The notes beneath the pieces are model-generated. The model was not told the DNA's origin. It searched no databases and worked only from the letters and a program-made list of their open reading frames with translations. Shown here in pieces: positions 26,429-34,059 of a stretch of 64,000 bases of DNA. Position 1 is the stretch's first letter; the number at the start of each line of letters is the position of its first letter. Location: the NCBI RefSeq assembly GCF_000425305.1, contig NZ_AUDE01000017.1, positions 62,001 to 126,000 on the forward strand. The letters are read 5' to 3'. The translations under genes and the position numbers were made by a program. Origin of the DNA: Psychroserpens burtonensis DSM 12212. GTDB taxonomy: Bacteria; Bacteroidota; Bacteroidia; Flavobacteriales; Flavobacteriaceae.

Positions 26429-27267
26429 TTTTCAAAAATAAAATTTTATATAGAACTGAAAAAAAACCGATCGTTTGGGATGCTTTTTTCAATTCAAACG
26501 GAAAACGAAAACCGATCGTTATTTTTTGTCATGGATACAAAGGTTTTAAAGATTGGGGAAGCTGGAATTTGGTTGCAAAACGTTTTAGTAAAGACCAGTT
26601 GTTTTTTGTTAAGTTCAATTTCTCTCATAATGGTGGCACTACAGAAAATCCAATAGATTTTCCAGACCTAGAAGCCTTTGCTGAAAATAACTACAGCAAA
26701 GAAATTGAAGATTTAGACGCCCTATTAAACCACCTACTTTCTCAAGAATTTGAATATAAAAATGAAATCGACATAACAGATATCACTTTAATTGGACACT
26801 CTAGAGGTGGCGGCATTTCAATCATTAAAACACGTGAAGACAAGCGCATTACTAAACTTATAACCTGGGCTAGTATCTGCGATTTCGGCAAAAGGACAGT
26901 TACAATTAGTGACTTAGAACAATGGCGAGAAGAGGGTGTGAAATATGTGTTAAACGGGAGAACCAAACAGCAAATGCCTCATAATTTTCAATTTTATGAG
27001 GATTTTAGAGCCAATGAACAACGCTTACATATTGAAACCGCTATAAAACAGATTGACACTTCTATTTTAATTATTCATTCAAAAAACGACCCTTCAGTAC
27101 CATTCGAAGAAGCCACAACATTACACTCTTGGAATAGTAAAAGCAAACTATTAGTCATTGATAATTCTAACCATGTCTTCGATGCCAGTCATCCTTGGGA
27201 GCATAAAATTCTACCTCCAGCATTAAAAACTGTAGCCGAAAAAAGTATAGCTTTTATAAAAAACTAA
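26425..27267 (+). CDS. Alpha/beta hydrolase
   Basis: 280 residues with no signal peptide. The N-terminus IVIFCHGYKGFKDWGSWN holds the HG oxyanion segment. The nucleophile elbow is LIGHSRGGGIS, with Ser in GHSRGG. A late acidic residue (HSKNDPSVPFEEA) and His (NSNHVFDASHPW) complete the triad. The substrate is unknown; close relatives are called dienelactone-hydrolase-like or acyl-peptidase-like. It overlaps addB by four bases, so translation is coupled, although a role in DNA repair is not implied. Confidence 0.85.
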   Translation: MIFKNKILYRTEKKPIVWDAFFNSNGKRKPIVIFCHGYKGFKDWGSWNLVAKRFSKDQLFFVKFNFSHNGGTTENPIDFPDLEAFAENNYSKEIEDLDALLNHLLSQEFEYKNEIDITDITLIGHSRGGGISIIKTREDKRITKLITWASICDFGKRTVTISDLEQWREEGVKYVLNGRTKQQMPHNFQFYEDFRANEQRLHIETAIKQIDTSILIIHSKNDPSVPFEEATTLHSWNSKSKLLVIDNSNHVFDASHPWEHKILPPALKTVAEKSIAFIKN

Positions 27268-27300
27268 TCCATTTTAAACAAAATCTCAATATTTTGGTAA

Positions 27301-28098
27301 TTATTTGACTCCGCTTAAGACCAAAACTGGCAAGCTAGAACTATGAAAGTCTTTCTTTAAAATCGTATTGCTTTCCCATAATTTCGTGAAAAAACCACGT
27401 TTACGTCTCACAACACATAATAAATCTGGTTTATTAGCTTGATGATGTTCTAACACACCTTGAAAAGTAGTTGCATTTTCAGAATAGGTGGTTTTTGTAA
27501 TCATAGAAGCTAAATCCTCATTAACATTAAAATCACCCTCATTATAAAACGTTGTTTTCACTAATAATAAATTAAGAATAGATTTAAATTGATTCTTAAT
27601 GTCTTTTAAAGGTTGTAACGCTTCTTGTTTTTTAATTACTGCAGATTTTAAAGCAATTAAAATATAAATAATAGGTCTATATGTATAACCTTCTGGTACA
27701 ATTAAAGCAGGAATATTAGTTTGCTTTACTATTTTTCCTGAGGTTTTTCCTAAATACACTTCATCCTGAATAGAATTAGTTCTAGGCTCTAATAAAATTA
27801 AATCGATGTCCAAAGCTTTACAAGCTAACTCAAGAGTATCTATTAATTTTCCTTTAAAAGTTTTTACAACAACCTCAACACCTTTAGTGTCTATTTTAGC
27901 GACATGACTATTTAAGAAGGATAAACTTTCACGCTCCAAAATATGATCTACCTTAATCATTGTACCTGCTTTTGTATACACATTATAGATTTGTACAACA
28001 TACACTTTAGCCCCAAAAACTCGAGCAAAATCTATTGCATATTGCAAATGACTTTCTGCATTTTTAGAGGATCCAACGGGAACAAGAATAGACTTCAT
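27301..28098 (-). CDS. Universal stress protein, two tandem domains
   Basis: 265 residues from MKSILVPVGSSKNAESH. An in-frame ATG 42 bases upstream would add an atypical 14-residue extension, so I chose 28098. The first Usp domain (1-140) ends in LGKTSGKIVKQTNIPALIVPEG, a variant of the ATP-binding G-x2-G-x9-G motif. The second (about 145-265) is more divergent and ends SLPVLVLSGVK. Such tandem proteins respond to growth arrest and energy stress. It is divergent from the GNAT gene with a 57-base gap. Confidence 0.88.
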   Translation of the reverse strand: MKSILVPVGSSKNAESHLQYAIDFARVFGAKVYVVQIYNVYTKAGTMIKVDHILERESLSFLNSHVAKIDTKGVEVVVKTFKGKLIDTLELACKALDIDLILLEPRTNSIQDEVYLGKTSGKIVKQTNIPALIVPEGYTYRPIIYILIALKSAVIKKQEALQPLKDIKNQFKSILNLLLVKTTFYNEGDFNVNEDLASMITKTTYSENATTFQGVLEHHQANKPDLLCVVRRKRGFFTKLWESNTILKKDFHSSSLPVLVLSGVK

Positions 28099-28155
28099 AA
28101 TCAAATATTTTAAAAGTAACTTTGTGCTACTATCCGCCAAAGGTAATTATTAAAA

Positions 28156-28656
28156 ATGATACGTAAAGCAACAGCAACAGATATTGATGCTATTCTAGAC
28201 ATTACTAAAGCCTGTGCAAAGCATATGATAACGCATAATATTTTTCAATGGAATGACCATTACCCAAACCGAGAAGCGTTTGAAAACGATGTTGATAGAC
28301 AGGAATTATATGTGCTTGAGATCAAAAATAGTATTGTGGGTTGTATTGTAATCTCAATAAATATGGATAAAGAATACAAACCGATTAAATGGCTAACATC
28401 CAATACGAGTCATAGTTATATTCACCGATTAGCAATCCATCCTGAACATCAAGGAAAAGGTTTTGCGCAAAAGCTCATGGATTATGCAGAGCAGCATACA
28501 AGGAAAAATAAATATGCGTCAATAAGATTAGACACCTTTTCGCAAAATCAAAGAAATCAGAAGTTTTACGAACTTCGCGGTTATCAAAAATTAGGAAATA
28601 TCTATTTCCAAAAACAAAGTAAGCATCCTTTTTATTGTTACGAACTCGTATTTTGA
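28156..28656 (+). CDS. GNAT-family N-acetyltransferase
   Basis: 166 residues. The acetyl-CoA loop is HRLAIHPEHQGKGFAQKLM (motif A, about 91-109), and SIRLDTFSQNQRNQKFYELRGY gives motif B. The substrate is unknown; it could be a protein N-terminus, an amine or an antibiotic. It is followed by a MATE pump whose start overlaps the stop (TTGA), so the two are one transcription unit. A modification-plus-export pairing is possible but speculative. Confidence 0.88.
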   Translation: MIRKATATDIDAILDITKACAKHMITHNIFQWNDHYPNREAFENDVDRQELYVLEIKNSIVGCIVISINMDKEYKPIKWLTSNTSHSYIHRLAIHPEHQGKGFAQKLMDYAEQHTRKNKYASIRLDTFSQNQRNQKFYELRGYQKLGNIYFQKQSKHPFYCYELVF

Positions 28657-29987
28657 AGACAGATATCACCTTAAAAAATATTAATAAATTAGCTGTTCCT
28701 GCTTTAATTGCGGGAGTGGCCGAGCCTATATTATCTTTAACTGATACCGCAATTATTGGTAATATAGATTACAATGCTGCCGAATCTCTAGCAGCTGTTG
28801 GCATCGTAGGTACATTTATTTCTATGCTTATTTGGGTATTAGGACAAACACGAAGTGCCATTTCATCCATAGTCTCTCAACATGTTGGTGCAAACAAATT
28901 AGAACACGTTAAAAATCTTCCTGCACAGGCAATTTTTATAATTACGTCCATAAGTATTCTGATTATTGTAACCACTTTGCCTTTTTCTTCGGAAATTTTC
29001 AAACTCTACAGTGCGTCTGGTACCATTCTAAATTATAGCGTTGAATACTATAATATTCGTGTTTTCGGTTTTCCCTTTACGCTCTTCACATTTGCAATTT
29101 TTGGAACATTTAGAGGTCTTCAAAACACCTACTACCCCATGATTATAGCAATTATTGGGACGATTGTAAATGTTGTTTTAGACTTTGCATTTGTCTACGG
29201 AGTTCACGGAATTATCGACCCAATGCACATTAAAGGTGCTGGGTATGCGAGTGTAATCGCACAAATAATAATGGCCATTTGCTCTGCCTATTATTTACTC
29301 AAAAAGACACCTATCTCATTGCGCATTACATTTCCTTTTAATAAAGAAATAAAGACGTTTAGCATCATGATTATCAATCTCTTTGTTCGCACATTAGCAC
29401 TAAATGCAACACTTTATTTCGCAACCCGTTTTGCAACGTCTTACGGCACAAACTATATTGCTGCTTACACTATAGCCATAAACCTTTGGTTTTTAGGCGC
29501 CTTTATTATTGATGGATATGCGAGTGCAGGAAATATTCTTTCAGGAAAATTATTAGGTGAAAAAAATTATAAGAAACTACTAGAGCTTAGTCGACTACTC
29601 ATTAAATGTGGTATTGGAGTCGGGTTCCTACTCAGTACTCTAGGACTCCTGTTTTATAGTTTTATAGGCCCTATTTTTACTAAAGATCAACTTGTACTAA
29701 ACGAGTTTTATAATGTATTTTGGATTGTATTAGCCATGCAACCGCTGTGCGCACTCGCTTTTATTTTTGACGGTATGTTTAAAGGTATGGGTAAAATGAA
29801 ATTTCTAAGAAATTTACTCTTGCTCTCAACTGGACTTGTTTTTATTCCATTATTATTTTTACTAGACAGCTATGGTCTTAAATTACATGCCGTTTTTATA
29901 GCATTAACGGTTTGGATTATTGCCAGAGGTTTCCCGCTAATCATAAAATTCAGACAACTATTCTTGTCCCTTTCACAAAAGATGTAA
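28653..29987 (+). CDS. MATE-family efflux transporter
   Basis: 444 residues with about 12 membrane segments in two homologous halves. LAVPALIAGVAEPILSLTDTAII is split by family positions near 10-33, and GQTRSAISSIVSQHVGA is the typical loop. It uses a Na+ or H+ gradient to export cations or drugs. No ATG fits the start: the first Met in frame is near residue 58. TTG at 28653, overlapping the GNAT stop, fits family alignments, and a TTG at 28635 would add six residues. Confidence 0.88.
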   Translation: MKTDITLKNINKLAVPALIAGVAEPILSLTDTAIIGNIDYNAAESLAAVGIVGTFISMLIWVLGQTRSAISSIVSQHVGANKLEHVKNLPAQAIFIITSISILIIVTTLPFSSEIFKLYSASGTILNYSVEYYNIRVFGFPFTLFTFAIFGTFRGLQNTYYPMIIAIIGTIVNVVLDFAFVYGVHGIIDPMHIKGAGYASVIAQIIMAICSAYYLLKKTPISLRITFPFNKEIKTFSIMIINLFVRTLALNATLYFATRFATSYGTNYIAAYTIAINLWFLGAFIIDGYASAGNILSGKLLGEKNYKKLLELSRLLIKCGIGVGFLLSTLGLLFYSFIGPIFTKDQLVLNEFYNVFWIVLAMQPLCALAFIFDGMFKGMGKMKFLRNLLLLSTGLVFIPLLFLLDSYGLKLHAVFIALTVWIIARGFPLIIKFRQLFLSLSQKM

Positions 29988-30017
29988 CTTTGAGAGAAAA
30001 GCAACTTAAATTAAGTT

Positions 30018-30167
30018 ATGATTTTAATAAATCTATTGCAAGATTCAACTGCAAACAATTCTGGATACAATATCGGTTATGTAATTGGCAAATATTTACC
30101 TTTTTTAACTCTGGCTGTTATCGCCTACTTTTTGTTCAGATATTTTAAGAATAAATCTAAACAGTAA
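30018..30167 (+). CDS. 49-residue single-pass membrane protein
   Basis: This small frame starts 31 bases after the MATE stop: MILINLLQDST, a Gly/Asn-rich stretch, then one membrane segment (YLPFLTLAVIAYFLFRYF, about 26-43) and a basic tail KNKSKQ. The clear N-out / positive-inside pattern and its lack of overlap with other genes argue that it is real. I do not recognise a family. It could be a small subunit of, or passenger with, the pump. Confidence 0.5.
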   Translation: MILINLLQDSTANNSGYNIGYVIGKYLPFLTLAVIAYFLFRYFKNKSKQ

Positions 30168-30172
30168 AACCT

Positions 30173-30271
30173 ATGGATTTCATGTCATTTATAAGTGGAA
30201 GCGGACTCTTTCTAATTCTAGGAATCGTACTAGTCATCGTTTATTTCTACAACCGTAATAAAAGACGGTAG
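30173..30271 (+). CDS. 32-residue single-pass membrane protein
   Basis: It starts 5 bases after the preceding small frame. MDFMSFISGSG is followed by one hydrophobic helix (LFLILGIVLVIVYFY, about 12-26) and a strongly basic tail NRNKRR. It ends one base before the convergent oxygenase gene. The tight spacing of three reading frames (MATE and two micro-proteins) suggests one operon. Family and role unknown. Confidence 0.45.
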   Translation: MDFMSFISGSGLFLILGIVLVIVYFYNRNKRR

Positions 30272-30928
30272 TTATCTCGTTTTTAACCAACCCGTGATAC
30301 TAAATCGCTCGATTTCTACAGGCTTCACTTCGTGTTCAATAATTTGACTTTCAAAAATCACAATCCGTCCAGGAAACGGGTAAATTATCTTTTCAGTTTC
30401 CATAGCCTTTTCACCAAGATATAAAACGAGTTCTCCTCCGTTTTCTGGATTCCAATCTTCCGTATTTAAATAGCATACAAAAGATAGTTTACGTCTATCA
30501 TCATTTTGAAATGTATCAATATGACGCTTGTAAAAAGTACCTTTAGGGTAAAGTGCATAATGAAATTCTTTTTGCAAAATCCCCATAAAACAGGTTTTAT
30601 TTAAATAAGAGACAAGGTCATTAATTTGATTAAAAAATAAGCTCTCTGCAGTATTGGCAGTCATTTCATCAATCCATAAAATATGATCACCTCTAATAGA
30701 CTTTAAGATTAACTCATTAACACGGTTGCCTATAGCCGCTTTTCTAAAATGATTTTCCTCATGTTTGTTTAGTAGAGACTGCCGTAAATGTGAGACGATT
30801 TCCGAAGAAAAAAAATCATCTATTACACTAAACTTCTTCAATCCGATATCTTGGATTATCTGCTCGTAGACTGGGTTTTCAACAAAAGAAATCTCTTCGA
30901 AAAGTTGATTTTGAATGGCTTCAATCAT
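30272..30928 (-). CDS. 2OG-Fe(II) oxygenase (prolyl-hydroxylase-like)
   Basis: 218 residues. The iron-binding facial triad is His136 and Asp138 (KRHIDTF) with His199 (IIEHEVKPV). Arg208 (EIERFSITGW) is placed to bind 2-oxoglutarate. The C-terminal half is the double-stranded beta-helix, including NGGELVLYLGEKA. Relatives (SM-20/EGL-9/PKHD type) hydroxylate prolyl or other protein residues; the target here is unknown. The N-terminal 30 residues look variable. It converges with the small membrane genes. Confidence 0.88.
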   Translation of the reverse strand: MIEAIQNQLFEEISFVENPVYEQIIQDIGLKKFSVIDDFFSSEIVSHLRQSLLNKHEENHFRKAAIGNRVNELILKSIRGDHILWIDEMTANTAESLFFNQINDLVSYLNKTCFMGILQKEFHYALYPKGTFYKRHIDTFQNDDRRKLSFVCYLNTEDWNPENGGELVLYLGEKAMETEKIIYPFPGRIVIFESQIIEHEVKPVEIERFSITGWLKTR

Positions 30929-31011
30929 ATCCTTCCTTTTTCAAAATTTAAGCTTTCTTAGTTAAAAGCGAGCAAATGTAATCTAAAAACCAATTGCTTT
31001 CACAAAATGAA

Positions 31012-31019
31012 TATCTTTG
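31012..31019 (+). promoter_or_regulatory. -7 promoter box of the queD-like gene (TATCTTTG)
   Basis: Exact TAnnTTTG match 20 bases before the start codon, with a TTG at 30994-30996, 15 bases upstream. Confidence 0.5.
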
Positions 31020-31039
31020 CACCGAAAACATATAATTAA

Positions 31040-31489
31040 ATGAGTAATATTCGCATCACAAAACAGTTTTCTTTTGAAACTGGCCATGCTTTATATGGTT
31101 ACGACGGAAAATGTAAAAACGTTCATGGACATAGCTACCGTTTAGACGTCACCGTTATTGGACAACCTATTTCAGATAATACTAATGTTAAATTTGGAAT
31201 GGTCATTGATTTCACTGATCTCAAAAAAATCGTTAAAGAAGAAATTGTAGATGTATTTGACCACGCTACAGTATTTAATAAGAACACACCACACCTAGAA
31301 TTAGCAAGAGAGCTTCAAAAGAGAGATCATAACGTTCTATTAGTAGACTATCAGCCTACAAGTGAAATGATGGTCATTGATTTTGCCGAAAAGATTAAAA
31401 GACGTCTACCAAATAATATCACGTTACATTCTTTAAAACTACAAGAAACAGCAAGCTCTTATGCACAGTGGTTTGCGAGTGATAATTAA
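31040..31489 (+). CDS. queD: 6-carboxytetrahydropterin synthase family protein
   Basis: 149 residues. Zinc ligands are His16 (FSFETGHALYG), His29 and His31 (KNVHGHSYRL), with Cys25 as the likely catalytic thiol (DGKCKN). The FGMVIDFTDLKKIV and FDHATVFN blocks are typical of the family. QueD turns 7,8-dihydroneopterin triphosphate into 6-carboxytetrahydropterin for queuosine. PTPS enzymes of tetrahydrobiopterin synthesis look very similar, so the assignment is by likelihood. No other queuosine genes are in the window. Confidence 0.85.
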   Translation: MSNIRITKQFSFETGHALYGYDGKCKNVHGHSYRLDVTVIGQPISDNTNVKFGMVIDFTDLKKIVKEEIVDVFDHATVFNKNTPHLELARELQKRDHNVLLVDYQPTSEMMVIDFAEKIKRRLPNNITLHSLKLQETASSYAQWFASDN

Positions 31490-31577
31490 AAAAGTCTTCA
31501 GTTAACAATCTTCAGTGCACCGTCTAGCTTAGGAAGCGCATTCGTGAATTCGCGGCTATTTTATTTATATTTACAAC

Positions 31578-32333
31578 ATGCAAATCCCCAAAGGAAAAAA
31601 AATATATTTCTCAAGCGATAATCATTTAGGTGCTCCAACCGATGAGGCATCACTGCCGCGTGAAAAGAAATTTGTAGCTTGGTTAGACGATGTTAAAACA
31701 GATGCTGCAGCTATTTTTCTATTAGGTGATCTATTTGATTTCTGGTTTGAATATGGTACAGTAGTTCCAAAAGGATTTGTAAGAACTCTAGGGAAATTGG
31801 CTGAAATTAGCGATTCTGGTATCCCAATCTATTTTTTTGTTGGTAACCACGACCTTTGGATGAATGGGTATTTTGAAAAAGAGCTTAATATTCCTGTGTA
31901 TCACAAACCTAAAGAATTTACCTTCAATGACAAGACGTTTTATATTGCTCATGGTGACGGTTTAGGCCCTTTTGATAAAGGTTACAAACGTATGAAAAAA
32001 GTGTTTACAAACCCTATATTTAAGTTTCTCTTCAAATGGCTACATCCTGATATTGGGATGAAAGTTGCACAATATTTATCTGTAAAAAACAAGCTCATTT
32101 CTGGAGAGCATGACGCTACATTTTTAGGAGAAGATAAAGAATGGCTTATTCAATTTAGTAAGTCAGAACTGGAGAAAAAACATAGTGACTTTTTTGTTTA
32201 TGGTCATCGACATTTACCAATGGATCTAGATATTGGACAAGGATCAAAATATGTAAATCTAGGAGACTGGATTACTTATTTTACTTATGGTGTTTTTGAT
32301 GGTGAGAATTTTGAATTAAAGACTTATAAGTAG
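31578..32333 (+). CDS. lpxH: UDP-2,3-diacylglucosamine diphosphatase
   Basis: 251 residues. This calcineurin-like metallophosphoesterase of lipid A synthesis cleaves UDP-diacylglucosamine to lipid X and UMP. Metal-binding motifs in order: SSDNHLGAP (Asp and His), LLGDLFDFWFEYG (Asp), FVGNHDLWM, IAHGDGLGP and FVYGHRHLPMD. It is a peripheral membrane enzyme with no signal peptide. In the first motif, D-N-H replaces the usual D-x-H order only in the middle residue, so the ligands are kept. Confidence 0.92.
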   Translation: MQIPKGKKIYFSSDNHLGAPTDEASLPREKKFVAWLDDVKTDAAAIFLLGDLFDFWFEYGTVVPKGFVRTLGKLAEISDSGIPIYFFVGNHDLWMNGYFEKELNIPVYHKPKEFTFNDKTFYIAHGDGLGPFDKGYKRMKKVFTNPIFKFLFKWLHPDIGMKVAQYLSVKNKLISGEHDATFLGEDKEWLIQFSKSELEKKHSDFFVYGHRHLPMDLDIGQGSKYVNLGDWITYFTYGVFDGENFELKTYK

Positions 32334-32351
32334 TTTTAAACTTTGAGAAAA

Positions 32352-32714
32352 TCACTTTATCATTTTTTCTAATTTTTCAATAAGTATATCCTTATCTCGT
32401 AAGCGAGCCTCATAGAGTTGAATGATTTTTTGATGTTGCTCTTTGTTTTCTTCATGAAAACGTTGTAATTGCTGTGAATACCGAATTGAATCCTCTTTGT
32501 TAAATTGATTTATGACATTTATTTCTAATAATTCATAAACGTTGACCTCAAATAATTCTGCAAGTCTATACAAACGTTCTACACTGAGTTTAGTTTCTTT
32601 TTTCTCTAATTTACTGTATGCTACTTGACTAATATCCAACTCATGTGCGATATATTCATGGCTATATCCTTTCTCTTTCCGAATACGCTTAATATTTTCG
32701 ATAACACTGTCCAT
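32352..32714 (-). CDS. Small XRE-family helix-turn-helix regulator
   Basis: This 120-residue protein has an N-terminal XRE helix-turn-helix (about 5-62): GYSHEYIAHELDISQVAYSK holds the recognition pair, and LAELFEVNVYELLEI follows. The tail from about 70 is a charged, Gln/Glu/Lys-rich helix (IIQLYEARLRDKDILIEKLE), probably a coiled-coil dimerisation arm. It faces away from the small exported protein at 32857 and may control it. Target unknown. Confidence 0.82.
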   Translation of the reverse strand: MDSVIENIKRIRKEKGYSHEYIAHELDISQVAYSKLEKKETKLSVERLYRLAELFEVNVYELLEINVINQFNKEDSIRYSQQLQRFHEENKEQHQKIIQLYEARLRDKDILIEKLEKMIK

Positions 32715-32856
32715 AACTAAATATTATAATTTTATTACCAAAAGTAATCATTTGCTCTAAATAGTTATAGTTATAATGGACATTTACATAGACATTTACA
32801 TAATTAAAATTTTGCAAAATTTAATAACCGAACAGTAAATTTAAAAATTTAAAATT

Positions 32857-33150
32857 ATGAAAAAAATTGTGTTTTTATTTATGATGTCTTTGACATTTTC
32901 GGCTTTCTCAAGTAATGCTATTTCAAACAAATTAGATTTTAAATTTACTAAAATAGATAATAAAACTTTTACTACTATTGAAGATTCTGGATGGGGAGTC
33001 ACCTGCTACATAACAATTGTGAATCAAGTTACGGGAGAAGAAAGAAAAGTTTTTAGTTCAGGAACTGGAGCAACACCTGGCTTAGCTCTTCTAGATTGCG
33101 AAAAAAATGCTAGAGCGAAAGCTAAAAGAGAATTTTTTATTATAGAATAA
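32857..33150 (+). CDS. Small exported protein, unknown function
   Basis: 97 residues with an apparent signal peptide (MKKIVFLFMMSLTFSAFSSNA). The mature part has two Cys (GVTCYITIV and LLDCEKNA), which may form one disulfide, and a GWGVTCYITIVNQVTGEERK strand region. There are no membrane segments. I do not recognise a family. It lies upstream of the GLPGLI gene, with a hairpin between them, and downstream of a divergent regulator. The AT-rich codon use matches its neighbours. Confidence 0.6.
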   Translation: MKKIVFLFMMSLTFSAFSSNAISNKLDFKFTKIDNKTFTTIEDSGWGVTCYITIVNQVTGEERKVFSSGTGATPGLALLDCEKNARAKAKREFFIIE

Positions 33151-33175
33151 TAGTTTTCGGTAAATAAACATATTA

Positions 33176-33210
33176 AACAGCTCAGTATTTAAAATTAATA
33201 TTGAGCTGTT
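33176..33210. other. Hairpin between the small exported protein and the GLPGLI gene
   Basis: AACAGCTCAGTATT pairs with AATATTGAGCTGTT with one G-U pair. No T-run follows, so it may be a leader structure or processing site rather than a terminator. Confidence 0.45.
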
Positions 33211-33223
33211 AATTATATAAATT

Positions 33224-34048
33224 ATGAAAAAAAACCTTTTATACTATATATTAATTTCTAGTTTTCATTTTGGAAATTCACAAAACAATGAGGTAAACAC
33301 CTATACAATTGACTATGTAAAGACGATTAATTTTGAATCTGGAGGATCTTTTTCTGCTAGTCATACATACACTAGATTTATTGAATTGAATAAATCTATA
33401 TTTAATGTCGTAACTAATCCAAAGGAGGTAAAATCATCAGAGGAAAATCAAAATTCACTAGTTGAAAGTGATGATGATGATACTGTTTTTTACTTTAAGC
33501 CTACAGGTAAAAATATTAGCTTAGTTTATAAAGATTATCTTAAGCAAGAATTGTTCTCTAAACATGAAGTATCATATAAATATTTTGTCGTTCAAGACAC
33601 TTTAGACCTTTTTAATTGGGAAATTATAGACACTCAAAAAGACATATTAGGATATAGTTGTCAACTAGCTAAAATGAATTTTAGAGGCAGAGATTATGAA
33701 GCATGGTTTGCAACAACACTTCCTACTGGTGGTCCATGGAAATATGACGGATTACCAGGGATGATCTTAGAAATTACATCGGTTGATAATTTTATTTCTT
33801 TCAAAGCCACAAGTATAAAAAATGGTTATATTGAATTAAAAAATCTTGAAAATCCGCTTTCAAAAGAAAAAGTATTGACTTGGCAAGAATTTACAGAATT
33901 ATACAAAATTAAAGCTGTTGAACTAATGAGTTATAGACCTACTGAAAACTCTTTTGGTGTTGAGACTTCAAGAGGAGGTATTGAAACTTACATAACCGAA
34001 GATGACGTTGATTATAATAATGCGCTAGAAAAAATGAAAAAGCAATAA
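33224..34048 (+). CDS. GLPGLI family protein
   Basis: 274 residues. The N-terminal hydrophobic stretch MKKNLLYYILISSFHFGNSQ is probably a signal peptide. The family hallmark reads GGPWKYDGLPGMILEI (about 169-184), preceded by YEAWFATTLPTG. GLPGLI proteins are Bacteroidota-specific, exported and of unknown function. They often sit beside a TonB-receptor-like protein with a carboxypeptidase-like plug domain, as here (34060). The C-terminus is charged and ends KMKKQ. Eleven bases separate it from the next gene. Confidence 0.85.
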   Translation: MKKNLLYYILISSFHFGNSQNNEVNTYTIDYVKTINFESGGSFSASHTYTRFIELNKSIFNVVTNPKEVKSSEENQNSLVESDDDDTVFYFKPTGKNISLVYKDYLKQELFSKHEVSYKYFVVQDTLDLFNWEIIDTQKDILGYSCQLAKMNFRGRDYEAWFATTLPTGGPWKYDGLPGMILEITSVDNFISFKATSIKNGYIELKNLENPLSKEKVLTWQEFTELYKIKAVELMSYRPTENSFGVETSRGGIETYITEDDVDYNNALEKMKKQ

Positions 34049-34059
34049 CAATTATTATT

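Noticed and set aside
29912-30148. 78-residue frame overlapping the MATE 3' end
   Set aside because: It covers the 49-residue membrane frame in another phase and lacks a helix pattern.
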